This document shows, piece by piece, positions 1 through 9,060 of a stretch of 64,000 nt of DNA (positions within the stretch are counted from its first letter, which is position 1; each line of letters opens with the position of its first letter). The stretch lies in NCBI RefSeq assembly GCF_000300535.1, contig NZ_AMSH01000005.1:1-64000 (forward strand). The letters are read 5' to 3'. The position numbers and the translations under genes are program-made. Source of the DNA: Bacillus xiamenensis (GTDB lineage Bacteria; Bacillota; Bacilli; Bacillales; Bacillaceae). Below the pieces are notes generated by a model. It made no database searches and had not been told where the DNA came from. It worked only from the letters and a program-made list of their open reading frames with translations.

Positions 1-25
1 GGTTCGAGTCCCGTCCGGACCGCCA
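1..25 (+). tRNA. 3' end of a tRNA, probably tRNA-Asp (partial)
   Basis: The window opens inside a tRNA. A TTCGAGT T-loop at 3-9, the 3' side of the T-stem (10-14), the 3' acceptor strand CCGGACC (15-21), discriminator G and an encoded CCA are readable. The acceptor strand implies a GGTCCGG 5' end, which fits Bacillus tRNA-Asp. The anticodon lies outside, so the identity is inferred. In B. subtilis thiL follows the rrnE/trnE cluster, so an rRNA-tRNA operon probably ends here. Confidence 0.75.
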
Positions 26-39
26 TTTTTATGACTTGT

Positions 40-70
40 AAACGAAAACGTATAGTTTCGTTTTTTTTTA
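40..70 (+). terminator. Rho-independent terminator after the tRNA
   Basis: AACGAAA (41-47) pairs with TTTCGTT (56-62) and is followed by a run of T. It would end the upstream rRNA/tRNA transcript. Confidence 0.8.
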
Positions 71-161
71 TGTCTTTTTCTTTCAACAAGTATCCATGAT
101 GCGATGAAATATCGTCTGTTTGGCTACACTATATGTGAAAAGAAAAGATAATGACTTCAAC

Positions 162-196
162 AAAGCCTGGTTTTTTTATACCAGGCTTTCTTTATA
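162..196 (+). terminator. Terminator-like hairpin upstream of thiL
   Basis: AAAGCCTGG (162-170) and CCAGGCTTT (181-189) form a perfect 9-bp stem with a T-rich loop, followed by TCTTTAT. It is either a second terminator of the upstream operon or a leader hairpin of thiL. Confidence 0.6.
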
Positions 197-299
197 TCAT
201 TTTTAGTTGGAACTGAGGCTCATATTCGCTACACTAATACTAACTGTGTCTGACATCATGTCTACTCAATCAGTTGATTGGATGAAGGGGCTGTCTTTT

Positions 300-1277
300 A
301 TGGATGAATTTGATCTTATTCGCCGAATTACACCAAAAGAAACACATCAGCGTTCTTTGGTCATGGGTATCGGTGATGATGCTAGTGTTTATCAACCTCA
401 TTCACATTGTGAAGAGGTCGTTTGTGTTGATACAATGGTGGAGCATGTACATTTTCGATTTGATTTTTCCACACCCTTTGAAGTTGGATTTAAAGCGCTG
501 GCAGTTAATGTAAGTGATATTGCGGCCATGGGAGGAACCCCAAAGTATTATCTTGTATCCATTGCGATCCCGCCTCATGGTGATGAGGCAATTGTCACTG
601 CTCTTTACGAGGGAATGAACGCTTTGGCTGACACCTATCATATGGATTTAATCGGTGGAGATACGGTAGCCACCCGCAGTGACTTTGTTATTACAGTGAC
701 GGTCATTGGTGAAGTGACAAAGGGAGCAGCCTGTTACCGTCACAGTGCCAGGGCAGGAGATGTTGTCTTTGTCACAGGTGAATTAGGTTCATCAGCTGCT
801 GGGCTATCACTCTTAATGAATGAAGTGAATGCTGCACATTCAATCGACACTGCTTTTTTTCTTGAGCGTCACAAAATGCCGCAGCCGCACGTTGCTGCTG
901 GTCTTATTTGTTCAAGCTTCCCCCGGGTGACCTTGAATGATGTGAGTGACGGATTAGCGAGTGAGCTGAACGAAATTGCGGAAGCCAGTCATGTGACGTT
1001 GGAAATCGAAGCTGATAAGCTTCCGAAGCACCCAGATTTACCGTTGTTACGTAAAGACTGGCTTGAATGGGTGTTGTTCGGGGGAGAAGACTTTGTTTTA
1101 ACTGGTACGATTCCAGCGGCTGATTGGAAAAGCTTTGAGATACAATGTAAAAAGCAGGGCATTCAGGTTACGTGCATTGGACAAGTCAAAGGTGATGAAG
1201 CAGCCAGTGTGATCTTAAAAGACAATGATCAACAAACAATATTAATGAAAAAAGGATATAATCATTTTAAGAAATGA
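300..1277 (+). CDS. thiL: Thiamine-monophosphate kinase
   Basis: ThiL phosphorylates thiamine monophosphate with ATP to thiamine pyrophosphate, the last step of cofactor synthesis. The protein is of the PurM/AIR-synthase fold: GIGDDAS near residue 24, an NVSDIAAMGG motif near residue 75 and a GGDT motif near residue 125 that bind Mg-ATP and substrate. The frame is open further upstream (from 207). ATG 300 is preferred because AAGGGG lies 9 bases ahead of it and the resulting 325 aa equals the B. subtilis protein. It is first in a tight operon with tsaE-tsaB-rimI-tsaD. Confidence 0.95.
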   Translation: MDEFDLIRRITPKETHQRSLVMGIGDDASVYQPHSHCEEVVCVDTMVEHVHFRFDFSTPFEVGFKALAVNVSDIAAMGGTPKYYLVSIAIPPHGDEAIVTALYEGMNALADTYHMDLIGGDTVATRSDFVITVTVIGEVTKGAACYRHSARAGDVVFVTGELGSSAAGLSLLMNEVNAAHSIDTAFFLERHKMPQPHVAAGLICSSFPRVTLNDVSDGLASELNEIAEASHVTLEIEADKLPKHPDLPLLRKDWLEWVLFGGEDFVLTGTIPAADWKSFEIQCKKQGIQVTCIGQVKGDEAASVILKDNDQQTILMKKGYNHFKK

Positions 1278-1290
1278 GGTGACACCCATC

Positions 1291-1767
1291 GTGCAGTTAA
1301 CGTGGAAAACAAAAGGTGCGGATGAGACGAAACGAATTGCCGCTGCCTTGGCCAAACTTGTGATGCCAGGAGATGTACTGACATTAGAAGGAGATCTAGG
1401 CGCAGGTAAAACCACTTTTTCAAAAGGGTTTGCAGAAGGCCTCGGTATTACCCGTATCGTCAACAGCCCTACTTTTACAATTATTAAAGAATACACAGAT
1501 GGCAGGCTGCCACTTTATCATATGGACGTGTACCGTATGGAAGATGCGGAAGAAGATATTGGGCTCGAAGAATATTTTGAGGGAGAGGGTGTATGCTTAG
1601 TTGAATGGGCACATCTCATTGAGCCGCAATTGCCTTCATCCTATTTAAAAATTGAAATGCTGAGAACAGAACGTGAAGAAGAACGTCATCTCACGTTTTA
1701 TGCAAAAGGGGAGCGCTATGAGACCCTTTGTAAGGAGATGAAAGAATTTGACCATACTGGCGATTGA
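1291..1767 (+). CDS. tsaE: tRNA t6A biosynthesis ATPase TsaE
   Basis: TsaE is the ATPase of the TsaBDE complex that makes N6-threonylcarbamoyl-adenosine at A37 of ANN-decoding tRNAs. The P-loop GDLGAGKTTF sits near residue 38 and a conserved VEWAH segment lies in the second half. GTG 1291 is chosen over the in-frame GTG 1279 because GAGGTGA (1276-1282) then lies at normal spacing and the length, 158 aa, equals B. subtilis YdiB. It overlaps tsaB by 20 bases, suggesting coupled translation. Confidence 0.93.
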   Translation: MQLTWKTKGADETKRIAAALAKLVMPGDVLTLEGDLGAGKTTFSKGFAEGLGITRIVNSPTFTIIKEYTDGRLPLYHMDVYRMEDAEEDIGLEEYFEGEGVCLVEWAHLIEPQLPSSYLKIEMLRTEREEERHLTFYAKGERYETLCKEMKEFDHTGD

Positions 1768-2437
1768 TACGTCAAACCACACACTAGGAATTGCTCTTGT
1801 CCGAGACGACACTGTGATTGGAGAAAGCATTACGTACTTAAAAAAGAATCATTCAGTCCGAGCGATGCCGACAGTTGAAGCACTGATGAAAGAATGTGGT
1901 GTAGCACCGAGTGAATTAAGCAAAATTGTTGTGGCAAAAGGACCTGGTTCTTACACTGGTGTCAGAATCGGTGTGACCATTGCAAAAACACTCGCTTGGA
2001 CGCTGTCTATTCCGGTATCTGCTGTTTCAAGTTTAGAAACGCTGGCAGCTAATGCTCAATATTTTGATGGATGGATCTCGCCTATATTTGATGCGAGAAG
2101 AGGACAAGTTTATACTGGGCTATATACGTTTGAAGCTGGAAAATTAAAAGAAGTCAAACCAGACCAAAATATCCTGCTCACAGATTGGCTTCAAGAGCTG
2201 AAGAAGGAAGGGAAGCCTGTCTTATTTCTTGGACATGATGTGCATCTTCATCAAGAGAGCATTCGCTCCGTACTTGGAGAAACGGCTGTTTTGGCGGAGG
2301 GGACATTTCATAATCCAAGACCTTCAGTGCTTGCATGTTTAGGGGCAGATCGCTCTGCTGAAGATGTACATCAGCTAGTTCCTAACTATATTCGTTTGGC
2401 AGAAGCGGAAGTGAAATGGCTTGAAGGACAAAAATAA
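1748..2437 (+). CDS. tsaB: tRNA t6A biosynthesis protein TsaB
   Basis: TsaB is an ASKHA-fold paralogue of TsaD that scaffolds the t6A enzyme and dimerises with TsaD. It starts with the phosphate-binding segment ILAIDTSN and carries KGPGSYTGVRIG near residue 64, both diagnostic. It lacks the metal-binding HxxxH of TsaD, as expected for the non-catalytic partner. The start is TTG with AGGAG about 10 bases upstream, inside tsaE. Length (229 aa) matches B. subtilis YdiC. Confidence 0.93.
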   Translation: MTILAIDTSNHTLGIALVRDDTVIGESITYLKKNHSVRAMPTVEALMKECGVAPSELSKIVVAKGPGSYTGVRIGVTIAKTLAWTLSIPVSAVSSLETLAANAQYFDGWISPIFDARRGQVYTGLYTFEAGKLKEVKPDQNILLTDWLQELKKEGKPVLFLGHDVHLHQESIRSVLGETAVLAEGTFHNPRPSVLACLGADRSAEDVHQLVPNYIRLAEAEVKWLEGQK

Positions 2438-2891
2438 TCTCCACACAGTAGGGATTCGAAGAATGACAGTAGAGGACATTCCTGAGGTGTATACGATCGA
2501 AGTGCATTCGTTTACAGCACCTTGGAAAAAAGAATCGTTTGTCTATGAGATTCTCCATAACCAATACAGCCATTATTTCCTCATCGAAGAAGCTGGTGAG
2601 CCTGTTGGTTATTGCGGGGTCTGGATTGTCATGGACGATGCACAAATTACGAACATTGCGATTCTGCCTGAGCATAGAGGAAAAGGTTACGGAGAAGCAT
2701 TGCTGCGATATGTTATGGAATTTTGCAAAGAAAAAAAGACAGATCATCTTTCATTAGAGGTGCGGGTATCGAATACTCCAGCACAATCCCTTTATGAAAA
2801 ACTTGGTTTCCGACCAGCTTCTATTCGAAAGAACTATTATACAGATAATGGGGAAGATGCATTAGTCATGTGGGTGAATATAAATGAGTGA
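2421..2891 (+). CDS. rimI: Ribosomal-protein-S18-alanine N-acetyltransferase (GNAT)
   Basis: GNAT-fold acetyltransferase of the RimI family, which acetylates the N-terminus of ribosomal protein S18. It has the acetyl-CoA pyrophosphate loop [12 protein letters not shown] (near residue 75) and the C-terminal [16 protein letters not shown] block typical of RimI. The TTG start at 2421 gives 156 aa, close to B. subtilis YdiD. An internal ATG at 2463 would give a shorter protein and is less likely. It overlaps both tsaB (17 bases) and tsaD (8 bases). Confidence 0.9.
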   Translation: MKDKNNLHTVGIRRMTVEDIPEVYTIEVHSFTAPWKKESFVYEILHNQYSHYFLIEEAGEPVGYCGVWIVMDDAQITNIAILPEHRGKGYGEALLRYVMEFCKEKKTDHLSLEVRVSNTPAQSLYEKLGFRPASIRKNYYTDNGEDALVMWVNINE

Positions 2892-3912
2892 ACAAAAAGA
2901 TCGATTCATATTAGGTATAGAAACAAGCTGTGACGAAACCGCTGCGTCCATTGTGAAAAATGGGAAAGAGATTGTAGCGAACGTTGTCGCCTCACAAATA
3001 GAAAGTCACAAACGATTTGGCGGTGTTGTGCCAGAAATCGCTTCAAGACATCATGTGGAACAAATGACCATCGTATTAGAAGAAGTGATGGCTCAGGCCA
3101 ATATGACCTTTCAGGATTTAGATGCCATTGCTGTGACAGAAGGACCGGGCTTAGTCGGTGCACTATTGATAGGTGTCAATGCAGCCAAAGCACTGAGCTT
3201 CGCACATCAAATTCCACTTGTCGGTGTTCATCATATTGCTGGACACATTTATGCGAACCAGCTCGTTGATGAACTGGTGTTTCCATGTTTAGCTCTTGTC
3301 GTTTCTGGGGGACATACTGAGCTCGTTCTCATGAAAGAGCATGGGTCTTTTGAGGTCATTGGAGAAACATTGGATGATGCGGCTGGAGAAGCGTATGACA
3401 AAGTGGCTCGGACGATGGGTCTTCCATATCCAGGTGGACCTCACATTGATCGATTAGCACATGAAGGGGAGCCTGTAATCAAGCTTCCTCGCGCATGGCT
3501 TGAAGAAGGCTCCTACCATTTTAGTTTTAGCGGTTTAAAATCAGCTGTGATCAACACACTGCACAATGCGTCTCAAAAAGGTGAAACGATTGCGCCAGAG
3601 GATTTGGCTGCAAGTTTCCAAGAAAGCGTCATTGAGGTGCTAGTCGGAAAGACATTAAAAGCGGCTGAAGCGTACGGTGTGAAGCAAGTCGTTTTAGCTG
3701 GTGGGGTTGCTGCCAATAAAGGCCTTAGAGAAGCCTTAACATCAGCCTTTGCGAAGCTGCCTGAAGTCAATGTTATCATTCCGCCATTGTCTCTTTGTAC
3801 AGACAATGCAGCTATGATTGCTGCTGCGGGAACCATTGCGTTTGAAAAAGGAATAAGAGGCGATATGGCTATGAATGGTCAGCCGGGATTGCCGCTTGTG
3901 TCCTATGAATGA
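2884..3912 (+). CDS. tsaD: tRNA N6-adenosine threonylcarbamoyltransferase TsaD
   Basis: Catalytic subunit that transfers threonylcarbamoyl from TC-AMP to A37 of tRNA. It has the N-terminal [10 protein letters not shown] phosphate motif, the HxxxH metal site HHIAGH (near residue 115), VSGGHTELV, and the C-terminal [10 protein letters not shown] and CTDNAAMIA blocks. Length 342 aa is standard (B. subtilis YdiE/Gcp). It is the last gene of the thiL operon and is followed by a terminator and a DnaA-box cluster. Confidence 0.96.
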   Translation: MSEQKDRFILGIETSCDETAASIVKNGKEIVANVVASQIESHKRFGGVVPEIASRHHVEQMTIVLEEVMAQANMTFQDLDAIAVTEGPGLVGALLIGVNAAKALSFAHQIPLVGVHHIAGHIYANQLVDELVFPCLALVVSGGHTELVLMKEHGSFEVIGETLDDAAGEAYDKVARTMGLPYPGGPHIDRLAHEGEPVIKLPRAWLEEGSYHFSFSGLKSAVINTLHNASQKGETIAPEDLAASFQESVIEVLVGKTLKAAEAYGVKQVVLAGGVAANKGLREALTSAFAKLPEVNVIIPPLSLCTDNAAMIAAAGTIAFEKGIRGDMAMNGQPGLPLVSYE

Positions 3913-3913
3913 G

Positions 3914-3943
3914 AACTCCTGTGGATATACAGGGGTTTTTTTA
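3914..3943 (+). terminator. Terminator of the thiL-tsaD operon
   Basis: AACTCCTGT (3914-3922) pairs with ACAGGGGTT (3929-3937; one G-U pair), followed by a T run. A near-match DnaA 9-mer (3920-3928) lies inside the stem. Confidence 0.8.
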
Positions 3944-3959
3944 TGAAAATGAAAACGAT

Positions 3960-4139
3960 TTATTCACATGTAAACGTTATATATCCACAATTGTTAGAAA
4001 ATTTTGTTTTAAAATGAGAAGAATGTGTATAAACAGGATCTTTTATGTGGATATGTGATTAAAACACTGTGGATAAAGTGGATAACTTTAATATATTTAA
4101 GGATAATCAAGAAGTTGTTGTGGGTACTTTTGTGGATAA
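3960..4139. promoter_or_regulatory. Cluster of DnaA boxes in the tsaD-ydiF interval
   Basis: Four exact matches to the DnaA box TTATNCACA (either strand) occur here: TTATTCACA 3960-3968, TGTGTATAA 4024-4032, TGTGGATAA 4068-4076 and TGTGGATAA 4131-4139. One-mismatch copies lie at 3920-3928, 3981-3989, 4046-4054 and 4077-4085. No gene is plausible in this A+T-rich gap between two convergent genes. In B. subtilis the gcp(tsaD)-ydiF gap is, as I recall, one of the few chromosomal DnaA-box clusters outside oriC. A role in titrating DnaA is inferred. Confidence 0.75.
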
Positions 4140-4156
4140 GAAGTTTTCGCTCACAG

Positions 4157-4185
4157 AAAAAAGAACACCCGTTAGGGCGCTCTTT
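4157..4185 (-). terminator. Terminator of ydiF
   Basis: On the minus strand AAAGAGCGCCC, a TAAC loop and GGGTGTTC form a G+C-rich stem followed by TTTTTT. It starts at the ydiF stop codon. Confidence 0.8.
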
Positions 4186-6106
4186 AAGCATTTAATAGAT
4201 CTTCCCATTCTGCAAAAAGGGATTCCATCTCTTGGTTGAGAGAATCATTTTCTGTTTGAATGGCTTGTACCTTCTCATGATCTTGGAAAATAGCAGGATC
4301 ACACAAAAGCTGTTCATTTTCAGCGAGCTTGTCTTCAATAACAGCGATCCGCTCTTCAATTTCTTCGATTCTGCGTTGTTTTTGTCTTTCTTTCTTTTTC
4401 AATTCTTTTTCTTCCGCATAAGAAAGCTTGGCTGTTTCTACTGGTTTTGCTGCTTGTTTTTTATGCGTCTCCTGAGTTTGAAGTGCTTCAAGCTCTAATT
4501 GTTCGTTTTTCTTTTCAAGATAGTAGTCGTAGTCACCGAGGTATTCAGTTGTTTCATTTGGTGAGAGCTCGAGTACTTTTGTTGCCAGGCGATTGATAAA
4601 ATATCGGTCATGCGAAACGAACAAAATGGTTCCTGGATAATCAATTAGTGCATTCTCTAAAATTTCTTTACTATCTAAGTCAAGATGGTTCGTCGGTTCA
4701 TCGAGAATGAGGAAATTGGCCTTTTGCAGCATCAGCTTTGCGAGGGCAAGGCGTGCTTTTTCTCCACCACTTAATGCATGTACAGGCTTTAAGACATCAT
4801 CCCCTGAGAAAAGGAAGTTCCCTAAGCATGTCCGAATTTCTTTTTCAGTCATATGCGGATAATCATCCCAAAGCTCATTAAGTACTTTCTTGGATGATGT
4901 GAGCTTGGCTTGTTCTTGATCATAGTAGCCAATCGTCACATGAGAGCCAAAGATGATATCTCCTTTTACAGGCTTCAGCGTATTCGTTAATGTTTTTAAA
5001 AGAGTTGATTTGCCGATCCCGTTAGGACCAATCAGTGCCACGCTATCCCCGCGTTTTATATGAAAAGAGAGGGAGGATAGAAGCGGCGTTTTTTCATCAT
5101 AACTAATATCAAGATCATGTACCTTCAGCACATCGTTACCGCTCTGTCTTGTAATATCAAAATGGAAGCTTGCCGATTTTTCATCACCTAATGGCTTGTC
5201 TAAGCGATCCATTCGTTCCAGCTGCTTCCGTCTGCTTTGAGCGCGTTTTGTTGTAGAGGCTCTTGCTAGGTTGCGATCGACGAAATCCTGGAGCTTCGAG
5301 ATTTCTTCTTGCTGTTTTTCATACAGCTTCATATCACGCTCTAGCTGTTCAGCTTTTTGGTCAAGATACTTGCTATAGTTTCCCGCAAACTTCTTCATGG
5401 CTGTTCTTGATACTTCATATACATGGTTCACGACTTTGTCTAAGAAATATCGGTCATGGGAAACGATGAGAATCGCCCCTGTATAATTTTGCAAATACTG
5501 CTCAAGCCATGATAAGGTATCAATATCTAGATGGTTGGTCGGCTCATCCAGAATTAAGAGTTCTGGTTTCATCAATAAGAGCTTTCCAAGCGCTAGACGG
5601 GTTTTCTGGCCGCCGCTTAAGGATTGGACGGTTGTGTGATCTTCAAAATGGCTAAAGCCGAGTCCATGAAGAATGGAGCGGACATCTGCTTCATATTGAT
5701 AGCCGCCTTGATCTTTAAAAGCCTGTTGCAGCCTGTCATAGGTTTTCATCAGGGAATCTAGTTCTGAGCCTGTGGAAGAAGCCATCTGTTCTTCAATGGC
5801 TCTCATCTCTTGTTCCATCTCTTTTAAATGATCAAAAACCGATAGGAGTTCGTCCTTTAACGTACGTGTAGACGTCACATCGGTGTGCTGTGCTAAATAA
5901 CCAATAGATAGGTCTTTCGGTTTGATGATCTCACCTTGTTCGTAAGACATTTGACCGGCAATGATTTTTAAAAGCGTGGATTTGCCTGCACCGTTACGGC
6001 CGACAATGGCAATACGATCCTTTGCTTTGACTTCCAATTTTATATTCGTTAAAACGGTATCAGCGCCAAACGATTTTGACAGCTGATTCACTTGTAGAAT
6101 CATCAT
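4184..6106 (-). CDS. ydiF: ABC-F family ATP-binding protein
   Basis: ABC-F protein with two ATPase domains and no membrane segments. The first P-loop is GRNGAGKST (near residue 37) with LSGGQKTRLALGKLL and LILDEPTNHLDID. The linker near residues 240-310 is charged and helical. The second P-loop is GPNGIGKST (near residue 360) with LSGGEKARLALAKLM and LILDEPTNHLDLD. A C-terminal coiled coil (about 545-640) is rich in E and K. ABC-F proteins act on the ribosome as translation factors or antibiotic protectors. The close likeness to B. subtilis YdiF argues for a housekeeping role. Start is MMILQ or the next Met. Confidence 0.93.
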   Translation of the reverse strand: MMILQVNQLSKSFGADTVLTNIKLEVKAKDRIAIVGRNGAGKSTLLKIIAGQMSYEQGEIIKPKDLSIGYLAQHTDVTSTRTLKDELLSVFDHLKEMEQEMRAIEEQMASSTGSELDSLMKTYDRLQQAFKDQGGYQYEADVRSILHGLGFSHFEDHTTVQSLSGGQKTRLALGKLLLMKPELLILDEPTNHLDIDTLSWLEQYLQNYTGAILIVSHDRYFLDKVVNHVYEVSRTAMKKFAGNYSKYLDQKAEQLERDMKLYEKQQEEISKLQDFVDRNLARASTTKRAQSRRKQLERMDRLDKPLGDEKSASFHFDITRQSGNDVLKVHDLDISYDEKTPLLSSLSFHIKRGDSVALIGPNGIGKSTLLKTLTNTLKPVKGDIIFGSHVTIGYYDQEQAKLTSSKKVLNELWDDYPHMTEKEIRTCLGNFLFSGDDVLKPVHALSGGEKARLALAKLMLQKANFLILDEPTNHLDLDSKEILENALIDYPGTILFVSHDRYFINRLATKVLELSPNETTEYLGDYDYYLEKKNEQLELEALQTQETHKKQAAKPVETAKLSYAEEKELKKKERQKQRRIEEIEERIAVIEDKLAENEQLLCDPAIFQDHEKVQAIQTENDSLNQEMESLFAEWEDLLNA

Positions 6107-6244
6107 GTAACTTCACCTCTGCTATAATATGTTAAGTGTAGCTTATCAGCAGTAAACCGGCAAATCTTATAGACGACAGCCATGGTCAAATGAAAGACAG
6201 ATAAGGAAAAATAGTGTATGATTTGAGTGAGGGAGCGTTGAAAG

Positions 6245-6736
6245 ATGAGTCAATTTAGCCACTTTAACGAACAAGGAAGAGCAAAGATGGTCGACATTAG
6301 TGATAAATCGTCTACAGTGAGAACCGCCGTTGCTGTTTCAAGCGTTCGTATGATAAAAGAAGTGTTTGATAAAATACAACATCGTGAAATTGGAAAAGGG
6401 GATGTGCTGTCTGTCGCACAGGTAGCCGGCATCATGGCAGCAAAGCAAACGTCCAATATCATTCCAATGTGTCATCCGCTTGCACTAAAAGGCGTGGATA
6501 TCTCCTTTGATTGGGAGGAAGACGGAAATGCGCACATTCTGCACATACAAGTACAGGTGAAAACAAAAGGAAGTACGGGTGTGGAGATGGAAGCGCTCAC
6601 TTCTGCGTCAGTATGTGCACTGACCGTTTACGACATGTGTAAAGCGATTGATAAAGGCATGATCATCGGTCCGACCTATCTAGTTGAAAAGACAGGCGGG
6701 AAAAACGGTGATTTTCACAGAGCATCTGATATTTAA
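6245..6736 (+). CDS. moaC: Cyclic pyranopterin monophosphate synthase
   Basis: MoaC converts 3',8-cyclo-7,8-dihydroguanosine triphosphate to cyclic pyranopterin monophosphate in molybdenum cofactor synthesis. Family blocks are visible: IPMCHPLAL (near residue 75), the [27 protein letters not shown] stretch (near residues 105-135) and the active-site lysine region after it. At 163 aa it is near the usual size. It sits 15 bases before rex and probably shares its transcript, as in B. subtilis. Confidence 0.94.
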   Translation: MSQFSHFNEQGRAKMVDISDKSSTVRTAVAVSSVRMIKEVFDKIQHREIGKGDVLSVAQVAGIMAAKQTSNIIPMCHPLALKGVDISFDWEEDGNAHILHIQVQVKTKGSTGVEMEALTSASVCALTVYDMCKAIDKGMIIGPTYLVEKTGGKNGDFHRASDI

Positions 6737-6751
6737 GTTGGAGGATCTTAT

Positions 6752-7405
6752 ATGAATATAGACCAGTCAAAAATTCCACAAGCGACAGCCAAACGTTTGC
6801 CGCTTTACTACCGCTTTTTAAAAAATCTGCATGCATCAGGAAAACAAAGGGTGTCATCGGCCGAGCTTAGTGATGCAGTCAAAGTGGATTCTGCCACTAT
6901 TCGCCGAGATTTTTCGTACTTTGGTGCACTTGGGAAGAAGGGGTATGGCTATAATGTCGATTACCTCTTGACCTTCTTCAGAAAAACCCTTGACCAAGAT
7001 GAAATGACGAATGTCATGCTCATCGGTGTCGGGAATTTAGGGACTGCTTTTTTACACTATAATTTCATCAAAAATAATAATACAAAAATTTCAATGGCTT
7101 TTGACGTCAATGAGAGTAAAATAGGAAGTGAGATAGGCGGCGTGCCTGTCTATGATTTGGATAAGCTTGAAGAGCATGTTCAAGAGGTAGGAGATATTCC
7201 TGTTGCGATTTTGACAGTACCTGCCGTAGCAGCTCAGTCCATTACAGATCGTTTGATTGCCCTTGGCATCAAAGGAATCCTTAACTTTACGCCGGCTCGA
7301 TTGAATGTGCCGGAACACATTCGAATTCATCATATAGATTTGGCGGTTGAACTTCAGTCTCTTGTGTATTTCTTAAAGCATTATTCTGTTACGCAGGAGG
7401 ACTGA
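6752..7405 (+). CDS. rex: Redox-sensing transcriptional repressor Rex
   Basis: Rex represses fermentation and respiratory genes when NADH is low, leaving DNA when NADH binds. The N-terminal winged helix (about 1-80) includes the recognition segment [14 protein letters not shown]. The Rossmann domain starts at [12 protein letters not shown] (near residue 88). The C-terminal helix [15 protein letters not shown] makes the domain-swapped dimer. It has 217 aa, close to B. subtilis YdiH. GGAGG stands ahead of ATG 6752. Confidence 0.95.
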   Translation: MNIDQSKIPQATAKRLPLYYRFLKNLHASGKQRVSSAELSDAVKVDSATIRRDFSYFGALGKKGYGYNVDYLLTFFRKTLDQDEMTNVMLIGVGNLGTAFLHYNFIKNNNTKISMAFDVNESKIGSEIGGVPVYDLDKLEEHVQEVGDIPVAILTVPAVAAQSITDRLIALGIKGILNFTPARLNVPEHIRIHHIDLAVELQSLVYFLKHYSVTQED

Positions 7406-7432
7406 CGAAAAGGGGTAAAGGGGGTGGAGCAA

Positions 7433-7612
7433 ATGGGTCCGATTGGTCCTGGAAGTTTGATTCTAATTGCGATTGTTGCGCTCATTATTTTTGGGCCGAA
7501 AAAGCTTCCTGAATTAGGAAGAGCAGCAGGAGATACATTACGTGAATTCAAAAATGCCACAAAAGGTTTAGCTGATGATCAGGAAGAAAAAAAGAAAAAA
7601 GAAGATCAGTAG
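7433..7612 (+). CDS. tatAy: Twin-arginine translocase subunit TatAy
   Basis: TatA-type subunit of the second Bacillus Tat translocase, which exports folded proteins such as YwbN. It has one N-terminal transmembrane helix ([13 protein letters not shown]), the [14 protein letters not shown] hinge, an amphipathic helix and a charged Lys/Glu-rich tail. GTG 7424 is an alternative start in frame. ATG 7433 is preferred because the N-terminus then reads MGPIGPGSL, like the B. subtilis protein, with AAAGGGGG at good spacing. It is directly followed by tatCy. Confidence 0.9.
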   Translation: MGPIGPGSLILIAIVALIIFGPKKLPELGRAAGDTLREFKNATKGLADDQEEKKKKEDQ

Positions 7613-7618
7613 AATAGG

Positions 7619-8377
7619 ATGAGCTTCATGAATGTCAAAGATATGCCGCTTATGGAGCATATTGTGGAACTGCGAAAACGTTTAGTGATCATTGCGATGT
7701 TTTTTGTCACCTTTATGGTGGCAGGTTTTTTTCTCGCTAAGCCGGTCATTGTGTATTTGCAAAATACTGATGAAGCGGCAACATTGACATTGAACGCATT
7801 TAAGCTCACAGATCCACTGTACGTGTTTATGCAGTTCGCATTTGTCATTGCTCTCGTTTTGACGTGTCCCGTGATTTTATATCAGCTTTGGGCGTTTGTG
7901 AGTCCTGGCTTATATGAAAAAGAAAGAAAGGTGACACTTGCTTACATTCCGATTGCACTGTTTTTATTTTTGAGCGGTGTGGCTTTCTCTTATTTTATTT
8001 TGTTCCCGTTTGTCGTCGATTTTATGATGCGGATGTCGAATGATTTACATGTGGAACAAGTGATTGGGATTCATGAGTATTTTACATTTCTGATGCAGTT
8101 AACACTTCCATTTGGGTTTTTGTTTCAGATGCCTGTCGTGTTGATGTTTTTCACAAGACTTGGCATCATTACACCGATGTTCTTATCGAAAATACGGAAG
8201 TATGCCTATTTTGTCCTCCTTGTCATTGCCGCACTGATTACACCGCCAGAGCTCGTTTCTCACCTCATGGTTACCTTGCCAATGCTCGTTTTGTATGAAG
8301 TGAGTATTATCATTTCAAGAGTGACCTATCGCAAAATGCAGCAAACAGAGGAGAAAGAAAGTGCTGATGTCTCATAA
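7619..8377 (+). CDS. tatCy: Twin-arginine translocase subunit TatCy
   Basis: TatC is the membrane receptor for twin-arginine signal peptides. Six hydrophobic helices can be read. The conserved N-terminal HIVELRKRL segment and the QLWAFVSPGLYEKERK loop between helices 2 and 3 are present, as is the LITPPELVSHL end block. The 252 aa length fits. It pairs with tatAy just upstream and ends at a strong bidirectional terminator. Confidence 0.95.
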   Translation: MSFMNVKDMPLMEHIVELRKRLVIIAMFFVTFMVAGFFLAKPVIVYLQNTDEAATLTLNAFKLTDPLYVFMQFAFVIALVLTCPVILYQLWAFVSPGLYEKERKVTLAYIPIALFLFLSGVAFSYFILFPFVVDFMMRMSNDLHVEQVIGIHEYFTFLMQLTLPFGFLFQMPVVLMFFTRLGIITPMFLSKIRKYAYFVLLVIAALITPPELVSHLMVTLPMLVLYEVSIIISRVTYRKMQQTEEKESADVS

Positions 8378-8418
8378 AAAAAGCATCGTGATCCAACATG
8401 TGATCACGATGCTTTTTC
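8377..8418. terminator. Bidirectional terminator between tatCy and the NUDIX gene
   Basis: AAGCATCGTGATC (8381-8393) pairs with GATCACGATGCTT (8402-8414), with A and T runs on the two sides. It can stop transcription from both convergent genes. Confidence 0.9.
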
Positions 8419-9044
8419 TATTGTGAAAGGAATTGATGGATTGCATGAAATAGGTGCTTGTAATATGCGGACTCATGCGGGACAAAATCCTGTACGTCTA
8501 CTTCTCTGCTTTCCTCACGTCGTTCTCCGGCTGCATCAACGTCAAAGCCCTCGATCTGAATTCTTTCGCATTCTCCTGTTAAAAGCTGCTGTGCATCCAT
8601 TAACTTTGCTCTATAAAGACCAGCAACTTCTTCTTTCTGTAGATGAACATCCATGTGTTCCTTTTGCTCCATATAAAGATACACATGGCAAAATTCACGG
8701 TCGATGAACGATGGCAGATGAATTTCATCTTGGATGATTCCTGTATAGGTCACTTCCTTAAAAGGGATGGAGAGACCGAGCTCTTCTTCGACCTCTCTCA
8801 TACCATCAGGAGGCTGTTCAGCTGCGAGAAGATGGCCTGCTGCTGTGATATCAAGGAGAGAAGGAAAATCCTTTTTTTCGGGACTTCTAAGCTGAAAATA
8901 AAGGAACACTGTGTCATCTTCTTTTTTTAAAAGCCAGAAATGAAATGTTTCATGCCAAAGGCCCTGGGCATGAACATCAGACCGGGCGGCTGTACCTATC
9001 GTTTCATGACGATCATTCATGATGTTCAGTTCTTCCTGTTCCAT
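8418..9044 (-). CDS. NUDIX hydrolase, IPP-isomerase-like
   Basis: A 208-aa NUDIX-fold protein. The NUDIX helix reads GHLLAAE, QPPDGM, REVEEELGL (near residues 70-92). The gap between the first Glu and the Arg is six residues, one shorter than the textbook GX5EX7REUXEEXGU spacing. The opening (INDRHETIGTAARSDVHAQGLWHETFHFWLL) resembles the isopentenyl-diphosphate isomerase/YfcD branch, which acts on uncertain substrates. It is absent from the B. subtilis tatCy-ydiK interval as I recall, so it is probably lineage-specific. The substrate cannot be told from sequence. Confidence 0.8.
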   Translation of the reverse strand: MEQEELNIMNDRHETIGTAARSDVHAQGLWHETFHFWLLKKEDDTVFLYFQLRSPEKKDFPSLLDITAAGHLLAAEQPPDGMREVEEELGLSIPFKEVTYTGIIQDEIHLPSFIDREFCHVYLYMEQKEHMDVHLQKEEVAGLYRAKLMDAQQLLTGECERIQIEGFDVDAAGERREESREVDVQDFVPHESAYYKHLFHAIHQFLSQ

Positions 9045-9060
9045 GAAGACATCCCCTCCA

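Noticed and set aside
207-299. N-terminal extension of ThiL
   Set aside because: The extension has no match in the known protein. ATG 300 has a ribosome site and gives the usual length.
4009-4191. 60-codon minus-strand frame over the DnaA-box cluster
   Set aside because: Low-complexity product, no ribosome site and repeated DnaA boxes explain the sequence better.
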